This document shows positions 55,859 to 64,000 of a stretch of 64,000 nucleotides of DNA, piece by piece. The stretch's first letter is position 1, and every line of letters starts with the position of its first letter. This DNA is from Roseburia sp. AF12-17LB. Its GTDB lineage: Bacteria; Bacillota; Clostridia; Lachnospirales; Lachnospiraceae. The position numbers and the translations under genes were made by a program. The stretch covers positions 248,001 to 312,000 of the forward strand of contig NZ_QUHR01000001.1 in NCBI RefSeq assembly GCF_003479605.1, given 5' to 3'. The notes below the pieces were generated by a model that did not search any database, was not told the DNA's origin, and saw nothing but the letters and a program-made list of their open reading frames with translations.

Positions 55859-57811
55859 ATGCAATTTCAAATAGAAAAACTTTTATTGTGGCCTAAAAAT
55901 CAAAAATACGCATATAAAGAGATTGCGTTAAATGAAAATTCAGTTAATGTAATTTCGGGTGATTCGAGAACTGGCAAATCAGCGATTATACCTATAATAG
56001 ATTATTGTTTGGCAAGTGGAGAATGTTATATTCCCACGCAGACAATAAGGGATGCATGTAGCTGGTTTGGTGTAGTTGTAAAACTTGAGAAGAATAAAGT
56101 CTTATTGGCGAGGAGAGAACCAGGTGCACAAAAGTCAACAAGCGATATGATGCTTATTCAAGGTGAAAAAATCGAAATACCTGATATACCAGAGAAAAAT
56201 TCAAATTGCCAAGTAGTAAAGAGATTTTTAGATGAGTATGCAAAGCTGAGTTTTTTAGAAACAGAAGATAATTATTATAGTAGTAGACCGGCGTTTCGCG
56301 ATTTGATGTCGTTCTGCTTTCAACCTCAGAATGTGGTGGCAAATGCAAATATATTGTTTTATAAAACGGATAAGACAGAGCATAGAAATAAACTAATAAA
56401 TATATTTCCGTATGTGTTAGGGGCTGTTACTCCAGAGGTTTTGTCGGCACGTCAGGAATTGATGGATTTACAGAGAAAATTAAAGAAGAGAGAGCGCGAT
56501 TATAAAAAAATATGTGAATTAACTATTCAATGGGAAAATGAAATTAAAGCATGGATTTCAGTTGCAGTTGAATTAGGGTTATTAGAAGAAAATAGTAAAA
56601 ATATGAGATTTGAAGCACAAATGAGGTTGCTTCAAGAACTTGTAAAAGATAATACGGAAGAAAAAGTAATCAGAGGTAATGCAATAATAAAGAGTTCAGA
56701 GGAAATGGTGAAGTTAAGAGAAAAAGAAAATGAACTTGCCATAGAACTTACAAAATATAAAAATCGCTATATTGAAATGACGCAACTGATGAAAAGTGTA
56801 TCTGAGTATAGAGATGCACTTTCAATACAAGTTGAGAGATTAAATATTACAGAATGGTTGGATGAAAGAGCAAAAAGGGAACATATATGTCCTATATGTC
56901 AACAAAAGTGTTCTGATAATATTCAAAGAAATATGTATTTAAGCAGGCTAGAAGATAATAGGAAGAAAAAGAAACAGATGGAAGAAATTCCGGCAGCATT
57001 TGAAAGAGAATATGATATGGTAAAGGGACAGATTCAAAAATTGACTGATGAGCTTGCTGCGGCTCAAAGAAGAATTAGAATTGAGGAAAATAAACATTTA
57101 AGAGAGGCTGATGAACATAATCCAAATAGATACACATTGGATGGTATATCAAGATTTTTAGGGAAAATCGAATATGCGAGCCAAACTATAGCATCTTTGG
57201 AGGCTGATGGTGAGTTGAATGGAGAGATATTAAAGCTTAGGGAAAGAATTGATAAATTGAAAAAGATTGCAGATGAAGTTGTAATTAAAAGAAAAATTGA
57301 AAATGCAATTACAAAGATATCAGAAAAACAGATGGAATTATTGAAGTTGATGGATACAGAACGTCCAGATAATCCGTTTAGATTAGATTATAAAAATTTG
57401 ACAATAGAGATAGATGGAGAAGATGATAGAAAAGATTATTTATGGGAAATTGGTAGTGGTTCAAATTGGTTAGCTTATCATGTTTCCACTATACTTGGAT
57501 TGCAAGAGTTTTTTTCTACTTTTCAGTCTTCTGTACCTAATTTTGTTGTATTCGATCAACCAAGTCAGGTGTATTTTCCACATGGTGCAACAGATGATAG
57601 CCAAGTTAGGGAGTGGAAAGATTTGGATAGAGAGGCTGTGAAAAGTATATTTATAACTATGACCCAGAGTATAGCAAATGTTAACAACAATATGCAGATT
57701 CTTGTATTAGAACATGCTGATGCGTCAATATATGGTGATGTGAAAGGGGTCAATGAAGTTTGCGTATGGAGAAATGGTGAAAAACTGATTCCTGCAGAGT
57801 GGATTCAATAA
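55859..57811 (+). CDS. ABC-three-component system ATPase (DUF3732, Rad50/SMC-like)
   Basis: 650 residues. Walker A SGDSRTGKSA (33-42) at the N-terminus, a long coiled coil (about 200-480) with a CPICQQKC hook (C344, C347, C351) like the zinc hook of Rad50, and a C-terminal Walker B VVFDQPSQVYFP (D566, Q567). The DQPSQVYFP form, with Gln for the usual Glu, is what I expect for DUF3732 ATPases. The protein likely senses DNA or a DNA-protein structure and licenses the nuclease encoded first. Known group, but few members studied. Confidence 0.88.
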   Translation: MQFQIEKLLLWPKNQKYAYKEIALNENSVNVISGDSRTGKSAIIPIIDYCLASGECYIPTQTIRDACSWFGVVVKLEKNKVLLARREPGAQKSTSDMMLIQGEKIEIPDIPEKNSNCQVVKRFLDEYAKLSFLETEDNYYSSRPAFRDLMSFCFQPQNVVANANILFYKTDKTEHRNKLINIFPYVLGAVTPEVLSARQELMDLQRKLKKRERDYKKICELTIQWENEIKAWISVAVELGLLEENSKNMRFEAQMRLLQELVKDNTEEKVIRGNAIIKSSEEMVKLREKENELAIELTKYKNRYIEMTQLMKSVSEYRDALSIQVERLNITEWLDERAKREHICPICQQKCSDNIQRNMYLSRLEDNRKKKKQMEEIPAAFEREYDMVKGQIQKLTDELAAAQRRIRIEENKHLREADEHNPNRYTLDGISRFLGKIEYASQTIASLEADGELNGEILKLRERIDKLKKIADEVVIKRKIENAITKISEKQMELLKLMDTERPDNPFRLDYKNLTIEIDGEDDRKDYLWEIGSGSNWLAYHVSTILGLQEFFSTFQSSVPNFVVFDQPSQVYFPHGATDDSQVREWKDLDREAVKSIFITMTQSIANVNNNMQILVLEHADASIYGDVKGVNEVCVWRNGEKLIPAEWIQ

Positions 57812-57988
57812 AGCTTGAAGTAGTAGAGTTGGGAGAAAATAAATAATGTATATTTAAAAATTTTGATTGAAACAGAAAAATAAAGTTGTAAATTTACAAT
57901 ATACTTTGAAAGTGCGTGAATAATACATAAATGATTAAAAAGCAGAAAAAATAATTAAATAATTTTTTTGGTTGGAGGTGCTTGTTCC

Positions 57989-59152
57989 ATGGCAAAAGAA
58001 GAAGATATAGATCCATTTGTTTCTATGCAACAGGAATTGTGTGATATGTGGAGAATTAACAATCAAAAAAAGTATGTCTTCTATTATGATGAAAGTAATA
58101 ATTGTAGAAAGTTTTGGATTGATGATAGCAAGCAACAGTTTAATAGCGATTACAAAGCTGATTTTGTGCTGGGAGGATTAGTTAGAAAAGAGGAAGAAAA
58201 AGTAGAAGCTTCGATAGAAACATTCCGAAAACCTTTAATGTTGCAAGCGAATGTAGAGGAGATTAAGTTTAAAAACTTATATGCCAAAGGTAATTTTTTG
58301 CAATGCGTGAAGGAAAGACGATTATTTGAAACTTTATCATGGATAGATAAATCGCCCTTTTATATTCATTACACTAATGTGAACAATTTATTTTATACAC
58401 TTGTTGAAATATTCGATTCTATTGTAGAATTTGATGAAATAAGTGAATTTGGATATGACTATTTTAAGTTGAAGAGTGTATTTTATTACATGTTTGAAGG
58501 AAAAGCAGATACATTACAAGCATTGATGTTTAAATATAAGTATCCAAATATACAGAAGGAAGAGATAGGATCATTTTGCAATGACTTACTGTTTCTGCTT
58601 GGGAGAAGGAGAGAAATGAGAGAAGAGGAAAAATTTCTTGCTGGAATGCTTGCTAGGGCTGCCGAGTTAGATGAATTAATATTTTTACATGAAAATGATG
58701 ATTATGTTATGCAGGATAATTATGTAGAATTCTATATTGACCCTATCCGAAAATATCAGAAGTCAAAGCATATATTTGATGAGGAAACGACAGTGCAGGA
58801 CATGGTAAAAAAACAGATAGCAATGGGGGATAATATGGCAGATAATTTTGAGTTTGTGAAATCTGAGACTGATGTATTCGTTCAGCTATCAGATGTTATA
58901 GCTGGAATTTTAGGGAAAATGTTTAAATATATAAATTCCACAAGTGTAAATCAGCGTAGAAAAGACGTTGAAAGTTTGGCAAAGCTTCAGATTGATAATA
59001 TTTTATTGATTGATAAGTTGCGTACGGAGGCAAACAGGGAAAATTCTGGGTTTTTATGTTCGATTGGTCCATGTGATGCGATAGGAACACTTGATAGATT
59101 TTTTGAAATGGTAAAGGTAGAAAGGAAAAGTAGATTAAATAGGGAGTCTTGA
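57989..59152 (+). CDS. DUF3800-like protein (RNase H-type fold), defence-associated
   Basis: 387 residues from ATG 57989 after TTGGAGGTG; the TTG-led longer frame is rejected. YVFYYDESNN (D34, E35) and, near the end, FVQLSDVIAGILGK (D302) are the two motifs of DUF3800 proteins, thought to have an RNase H-like fold with acidic metal-binding residues. Most DUF3800 proteins are about 220-260 residues; this one has a large helical insert between the motifs (about 150-260). It is 177 bp after the ABC-3C ATPase gene on the same strand and could be a fourth component or an independent defence gene. Confidence 0.65.
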   Translation: MAKEEDIDPFVSMQQELCDMWRINNQKKYVFYYDESNNCRKFWIDDSKQQFNSDYKADFVLGGLVRKEEEKVEASIETFRKPLMLQANVEEIKFKNLYAKGNFLQCVKERRLFETLSWIDKSPFYIHYTNVNNLFYTLVEIFDSIVEFDEISEFGYDYFKLKSVFYYMFEGKADTLQALMFKYKYPNIQKEEIGSFCNDLLFLLGRRREMREEEKFLAGMLARAAELDELIFLHENDDYVMQDNYVEFYIDPIRKYQKSKHIFDEETTVQDMVKKQIAMGDNMADNFEFVKSETDVFVQLSDVIAGILGKMFKYINSTSVNQRRKDVESLAKLQIDNILLIDKLRTEANRENSGFLCSIGPCDAIGTLDRFFEMVKVERKSRLNRES

Positions 59153-59402
59153 TAGTATGAATGCCTTTGCAATAGAAAAAAGGAAGGGTATTGAAAATTT
59201 CAGTGGATGAATTTGAAAAGTAGACATGTTGCAGATTTTCTTATTACAGAACCAAGAAAAATAAAAGACTTTCAATATATGTAATTTGCTCGAAGTGCGA
59301 AAATTTAATACTAATTGTTAGTTTGCATGGAGAAAAAAGGATATGGTAAAACATATGATAATATTGTTTGAAGTAAATTGTAGATAAAGGAGAGTTTATG
59401 AA

Positions 59403-60896
59403 ATGAAAGCAATTAATTTAGCAATACTGTGTTTGGGAAGAAATTTACAGAATTTTTGTGAATATAAAAATTCGATGGCTGAGTGTTATAAGGAAAAAAG
59501 GGTTAAAAAGGATGAAATTGAAACTTTAATGGATTTTGTAAAGGCACTATCATTAAAAGGATTAGAAATGTCTGATTTGGATAATTTCTTTTATGGTTTT
59601 GCTATTCCTCAAATTTCTAAGGAATTTGATTTACTAAAAATATATGAAGACGGACCGGTTGTAAATATTGAATTAAAAAGTCGGGAGATAGAAAGTGAAA
59701 GGATTGAATATCAGTTAAAGAAAAATAGATATTATCTTTCTCATTTAAATAGAAAAATATATACTTTTTGTTATATAAAACATCAAAAAGTATACTTATA
59801 TGATGGTAATAACTTGGAGAAAGTAAGTATTGATAATATAGTAAAATTGATAAAGTGTAGCAAAAGGTGCATTCAAAATAATATAGAAAAGTTATTTACA
59901 GCAAAGGATTATTTAATCTCACCAATAAATATGCCGGTGAAATTTTTACATGAAAGTTATTATTTGACTGCTCAACAAGAAGAAATTAAGAATAAAATTA
60001 TTAATGGTATTAGAAGCGGAGAACAAAAGATATGGGGAATTTGTGGAACTGCAGGAACAGGAAAAACTTTATTGCTTTATGATATAGCCAGAACTTTAGG
60101 GGATGAAATGAAAGTATGTATTATACATTCAGGTATTCTTTCACAAGGACATATTGAACTAAAGTCTAGACAGAAGAAATTTGATATTATTTCAGTAAGG
60201 GATTGTAATGAGGATGTAGTATCAAATTATGAATGTGTTTTAATTGATGAGTCACAAAGATTGTATCAAATTGATTTTGATTGTTTAATAAAAGCTTTTA
60301 AAGAAAAAGGAATCAAATGCATATTTTCGTATGATTTTTTTCAGGTTCTTTCATATACGGAACAAAACCGTAATATTCCAGAACAATTAAAACAACAAGA
60401 GGAATTTGTTGAAAATAAATTGTCTGATAAAATCAGAACGAATGCGGAGATAGTATCTTTTATAAAAAATGTTATTGATTTGAAAAATAAACCCAAACGA
60501 TATATTGATTATAGCAATATAGAAGTATTATATGCAGATAATTATGAAACCGCAAAAGAAATAGTAAGGCATTATGTAAATGATAAAAACTATAAGTTTA
60601 TATCATATACACCTTCAAGGATTAGGTCGGATATAGATCAATTTAGAGATTATGTTAATACACACCATATAATTGGACAAGAATTTGATAATGTAATTTT
60701 TTCTATGGATAGAAATTTTCGATATACAGCAGAAGGAAGATTGCAAGGTAAGAAGCATCCGAATCCTGACTATATATTTTATAAACTATGGTATCAGGGA
60801 GTTTCTCGCGCAAGAGAAAAATTGTGTATTCTAATAATTGATAATGAAGAATTGTTTGAAAAAATTTTAAGTGTTAAATTGCAATTTGAAAATTAG
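59403..60896 (+). CDS. PD-(D/E)xK nuclease fused to DUF2075 (Schlafen-like) helicase
   Basis: 497 residues. Residues 60-130 have the nuclease core FDLLKIYEDG...NIELKSRE (D76, E90, K92). A superfamily-1 helicase/ATPase domain of DUF2075 type follows: Walker A GTAGTGKT (215-222), Walker B VLIDESQ (D282, E283), IIGQEFDNVIFSMD (about 423-436) and YQGVSRAREKLCIL at the end. Such fusions are found in defence islands and probably cut foreign nucleic acid in an ATP-driven way. RBS AAAGGAGAG. It is the last gene of the A+T-rich island. Confidence 0.82.
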   Translation: MKAINLAILCLGRNLQNFCEYKNSMAECYKEKRVKKDEIETLMDFVKALSLKGLEMSDLDNFFYGFAIPQISKEFDLLKIYEDGPVVNIELKSREIESERIEYQLKKNRYYLSHLNRKIYTFCYIKHQKVYLYDGNNLEKVSIDNIVKLIKCSKRCIQNNIEKLFTAKDYLISPINMPVKFLHESYYLTAQQEEIKNKIINGIRSGEQKIWGICGTAGTGKTLLLYDIARTLGDEMKVCIIHSGILSQGHIELKSRQKKFDIISVRDCNEDVVSNYECVLIDESQRLYQIDFDCLIKAFKEKGIKCIFSYDFFQVLSYTEQNRNIPEQLKQQEEFVENKLSDKIRTNAEIVSFIKNVIDLKNKPKRYIDYSNIEVLYADNYETAKEIVRHYVNDKNYKFISYTPSRIRSDIDQFRDYVNTHHIIGQEFDNVIFSMDRNFRYTAEGRLQGKKHPNPDYIFYKLWYQGVSRAREKLCILIIDNEELFEKILSVKLQFEN

Positions 60897-60937
60897 GTTG
60901 AGAATAACAGTTGATACAATACCTAGAGTTTTTTATT

Positions 60938-61051
60938 ATGAAAACGTCTGGTGAGGGAGAAAGTGAACGGGTGAAATATACAGTTTCAGATGCAGTACGA
61001 TGCGGGTGGATAAAATCATATTCAGAAGAGGGAATGGAAAAACAATTATAA
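60938..61051 (+). CDS. Short 37-codon frame at the island's right border, possibly a remnant
   Basis: ATG 60938 to TAA 61049-61051. The sequence has KYTVSDAVRCGWIKSYSEEG, with sensible protein composition and already the higher G+C of the next gene. No clear ribosome site. It may be the truncated end of an older gene at the junction, or a short gene coupled to the helicase gene whose ATG lies 3 bp after its stop. Confidence 0.35.
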   Translation: MKTSGEGESERVKYTVSDAVRCGWIKSYSEEGMEKQL

Positions 61052-61054
61052 ACC

Positions 61055-64000
61055 ATGAACACAATTTGCAGAGATATCTTCCGGGCCATTCATGAGAGAA
61101 AATGGCTCAGTATAGAGTACAGAAACGGAAAAGATGAAGTAACAAAATATTGGATTGGAATTATGGAGATAGACCCTATCCGGAAATCCATGCATGTAAT
61201 GGGACTGCATTTGGGGCAGTATACCACAATGAGCCTTTACATTTATATTGATTCCATACTGTCATCGGCAGTAATAGAAGGCTCTTATTTTGAAACAAAG
61301 CAGGAGCTGATAGATGATATTACATATAACCAGGGAAAATACCGGAGAATCTTTGATAATATTGCAAATCTGAAGGTGCTCAATTATCTTGTTGACTGCA
61401 ATAAAATGGATTCTGTACCTTACAAAACAGATTATGCACTCATTGAGCATCTGGATGGTGAATGGCAGGGAGCTTATAAGCTCGCACCGGAGCAGTTTAA
61501 GCAGATTGTATCGAAGTTCCAATATGGAGCAAAGGATGCTGCATCCAACAAGAAAATGAAGCAGCTTGCAATAAATGTATTAAGTATACACACGCCGAAG
61601 GGGATTTATGTGCTGGCGTACAGAAAGCTGCGGTTGGATGTGTTGAAGAGAACCCTAAGGCAGGATGAAGAAATAACCGTCTGTATGGAGTTTGCGTTGG
61701 AGAAGAATAAGCCGGAAGCAAAATTCGGAATAAGGAAATTCCTAGATGCAGATGACTATGAACTTTTAAATGATTTTGAAAAGAATCAGGAGCTGATAAA
61801 AGATAAAATAACGAAGTCCAATCCCCAGATAAACGGTGTAGATGATATGCCATATGTAATTGCAGTCGGCAGGGATTTGCTGGTGGATCTTCATCAGGAG
61901 TATGAAGCAATTCATAAAATGTATGAAAAAGATGAAGTGACCATTCCGATAAAAGCATTTTTCGGAGAACTGTTAAAACAGGTAGACCGGAGAAAAAATT
62001 ATCCGATAACACTTTTAGATCGGAAAATCAATCTGGATCAGCTTCTGGCAATTCATAATGCCATGAAATATCCGCTGGCATATATCCAGGGACCGCCGGG
62101 AACCGGCAAAACAAATACCATCGTAAATACTATGGTGACTGCTTTCTTTAACGAGAAAACGGTCTTATTTGCGTCTTATAACAATCATCCCATTGATGGA
62201 GTGTGCGATAAATTAAAGTCCATTCCTTATCGGAATAAGGGGATGATACCATTTCCAATTATCCGCCTTGGGAATGATAAATGTGTGCTGCAGGCACTGG
62301 ATGATATTCGGGATTTGTATAAGCGGACAAAGGATATTTCCATATTTGACAGTACCCTTGAGAAGAACAAGGACGATAAGACGAGAAGGACGGAGAAGCT
62401 GACCAAGCTTTTACAGAGGCATGAAGAGAGAATCGAATTAAAGGAGCGGGAAGAAGCGATTCTTAAAATGATAGAGACTAATCAGCATCTGACCTTTCAG
62501 ACAGAATTGCAGGGTGTTCAGCTTCAGGAGGTACGGAAAAAATTAGCAGAAATTGGTGAGATTACAGATGAAGAAGCATTGAAACTTGTAGTGGAAGATG
62601 AGGAGCTGTTTAAGAAATATCTCTACTATACGTCTGCAAAATATATCCAGCGTCTGAAGGAACCGAAAAATCAGGATTTAATGGAGATTGTAAACTGTCC
62701 GGATGAGGAAAAGAAAGTCAAGCAGTTTAATACCTATATCCGTCAGGAAGAAAATTTGAAGAAGTTCCAGAGAATTTTCCCGATTATTGCAACTACATCC
62801 ATATCGGCACATAAGATTGGTGAGCCGGGAACTTATTTTGATATGGTCATCATGGATGAGGCAAGCCAGGGAAATATTGCCATGTCATTAGTGCCGATTA
62901 TCCGGGGCAGAAGTCTTATGTTAGTAGGTGACCCGCAGCAGTTGAGCCCGGTAATTCTGCTGAATTCCATAGATAATGAGAAGCTTAAGCGGATTTATGG
63001 AGTGACAGATGAGTATGATTATATAAAGAATTCCATTTATAAGACCTATCTGGCATGTGATGCAGTCAGCGAGGAAATTCTGCTCAGCCACCATTACCGC
63101 TGCAATAAGAAAATTATTTCATTTAATAATAAAAAATATTATAACAACAAGCTGATTATCAACAGTCCGGATAAAGAAGCTAATCCGCTGATTTTTAAGA
63201 ATATTCCAGCAAATACCACCAACTATAAGAATACAGCGCCGCAGGAAGTGGAAGAGATTATTTCGTTTATCAAAGAACATCCGGATAAGAGTATTGGTAT
63301 CATTACTCCGTTTACCAATCAGAAAGAGCTGATTAACAAGGCGTTGAAAGACAATGGGATGGAAAATATTCCCTGCGGAACGGTTCATGCATTTCAGGGA
63401 GATGAAAAAGATGTTGTGCTTTTTTCGCTGGCAATCACCCAGCAGACTTATCAGGGAACTTATGACTGGCTGAAAAATAATAAAGAACTGATTAATGTGG
63501 CAACCTCCCGGGCAAAAGACCAGTTGGTAATATTGTCGGATATCAAGGAACTGAAGCGTCTGCATTCCGCTGGGGATGATGATATTTATGAGCTGGTAGA
63601 TTATGTCCAGACCAACGGTGAGGCGCAGGTGACAGCAAGAGAGACCTCTTCCAGGGCATTGGGAATCAAGCCGTACAGCACGCAGACAGAGGCTGCATTT
63701 TTAACCACATTAAATCATGCACTAGATAATGTGCTGAATACAAATAACCGCTGCGTTGTGCAGAGAGAAGTCAGCATTGCACACGTATTTCAGGAAAATG
63801 AATCCTATGACGACCTTTTTTATACCGGAAGATTTGACTTTGTGGTATATGAAAAAGGATACCGGGGACAGGACATGCCGATACTCGCCATTGAGTTAGA
63901 CGGAAAAGAACATAAAGAAAATGCCATTGTACGGGCGAGAGACGAGAAGAAAAATGCAATTTGCCGGGCACATGGATTTGAGTTAATCCGGGTGGAAAAT
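61055..64000 (+). CDS. WYL-like domain - SF1 helicase - DUF2726-type nuclease fusion (cut by right edge)
   Basis: The frame is open from ATG 61055 (an in-frame stop is just before it) to the window end: 982 codons, incomplete. Residues about 8-85 look like a WYL domain (AIHERKWLSIEYRN, then YIDSILSSAVIEGSYF). A helical linker leads to a superfamily-1 helicase of the Upf1/AAA_11-AAA_12 type: Walker A GPPGTGKT (346-353), Walker B VIMDEASQ (D601, E602), GDPQQLSPVI, LLSHHYRCN, and NVATSRAKDQLVIL. At the end, GRFDFVVYEKG...ILAIELDGKEHKE looks like the DUF2726/PD-(D/E)xK nuclease. Base use is core-like, unlike the island genes before it. Confidence 0.8.
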   Translation, partial: MNTICRDIFRAIHERKWLSIEYRNGKDEVTKYWIGIMEIDPIRKSMHVMGLHLGQYTTMSLYIYIDSILSSAVIEGSYFETKQELIDDITYNQGKYRRIFDNIANLKVLNYLVDCNKMDSVPYKTDYALIEHLDGEWQGAYKLAPEQFKQIVSKFQYGAKDAASNKKMKQLAINVLSIHTPKGIYVLAYRKLRLDVLKRTLRQDEEITVCMEFALEKNKPEAKFGIRKFLDADDYELLNDFEKNQELIKDKITKSNPQINGVDDMPYVIAVGRDLLVDLHQEYEAIHKMYEKDEVTIPIKAFFGELLKQVDRRKNYPITLLDRKINLDQLLAIHNAMKYPLAYIQGPPGTGKTNTIVNTMVTAFFNEKTVLFASYNNHPIDGVCDKLKSIPYRNKGMIPFPIIRLGNDKCVLQALDDIRDLYKRTKDISIFDSTLEKNKDDKTRRTEKLTKLLQRHEERIELKEREEAILKMIETNQHLTFQTELQGVQLQEVRKKLAEIGEITDEEALKLVVEDEELFKKYLYYTSAKYIQRLKEPKNQDLMEIVNCPDEEKKVKQFNTYIRQEENLKKFQRIFPIIATTSISAHKIGEPGTYFDMVIMDEASQGNIAMSLVPIIRGRSLMLVGDPQQLSPVILLNSIDNEKLKRIYGVTDEYDYIKNSIYKTYLACDAVSEEILLSHHYRCNKKIISFNNKKYYNNKLIINSPDKEANPLIFKNIPANTTNYKNTAPQEVEEIISFIKEHPDKSIGIITPFTNQKELINKALKDNGMENIPCGTVHAFQGDEKDVVLFSLAITQQTYQGTYDWLKNNKELINVATSRAKDQLVILSDIKELKRLHSAGDDDIYELVDYVQTNGEAQVTARETSSRALGIKPYSTQTEAAFLTTLNHALDNVLNTNNRCVVQREVSIAHVFQENESYDDLFYTGRFDFVVYEKGYRGQDMPILAIELDGKEHKENAIVRARDEKKNAICRAHGFELIRVEN

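Overview
The window looks like the chromosome of a spore-forming Clostridia member, most likely a Lachnospiraceae gut commensal. The core is moderate in G+C, SpoIIID is present, the sugar loci are of the GPH/GH36 and ABC/GH2 types common in that family, and several starts are TTG or GTG after strong Shine-Dalgarno sites. No rRNA, tRNA or CRISPR array was seen.

Layout. 1-6.4 kb: housekeeping genes (YqeY end, a membrane-anchored protein, methionine aminopeptidase with a SEC-C motif, PlsY, an MGDG-synthase-like glycosyltransferase, apt and an NCS2 purine permease). 6.5-15.5 kb: a TetR-led galactoside operon (GH2 hydrolase, an unusual GT-B-like protein, GPH symporter, GH36 alpha-galactosidase). 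15.5-20.4 kb: MATE exporter, MerR/GyrI-like regulator, a secreted wall-anchored protein and spoIIID. 20.4-30.4 kb: a LacI-controlled operon with an ABC sugar importer (binding protein and two permeases), LacZ-type beta-galactosidase, sucrose phosphorylase and fructokinase. Together these would import galactosylated sucrose or related sugars and feed glucose-1-phosphate and fructose-6-phosphate into glycolysis. 30.4-32.8 kb: a CmpB-type membrane protein and guaA with its terminator.

From just after guaA (about 32.8 kb) to about 60.9 kb the DNA is clearly more A+T rich and is an accessory island. It holds an HAD phosphatase, a NUDIX-HAD fusion, small-peptide loci resembling type I toxins, AbiH, a Ser/Thr kinase with a membrane partner, an intact IS3-family element, a RES-domain gene followed by a HEPN-like gene, a membrane-tethered HTH-like protein, an IS21 remnant, a lantibiotic-resistance-type two-component/ABC cluster, conjugative-element and IS200 remnants, a leader-peptide attenuator, an ABC-three-component system (REase-like effector, middle component, DUF3732 ATPase), a DUF3800 protein and a nuclease-helicase fusion. 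From 61 kb to the right edge, composition returns to core-like and there is a large gene encoding a WYL-like domain, an SF1 helicase and a C-terminal nuclease domain, cut by the window edge.

The two most unusual signals are: (1) two related long palindromic elements, at 2525-3066 and 17764-18141, in opposite orientation, whose central hairpins differ by compensatory changes while the loop bases are kept, which points to a conserved folded RNA or DNA element; and (2) several compact, poorly described gene pairs in the defence island (kinase + four-helix membrane protein; RES + HEPN) and the WYL-helicase-nuclease fusion.
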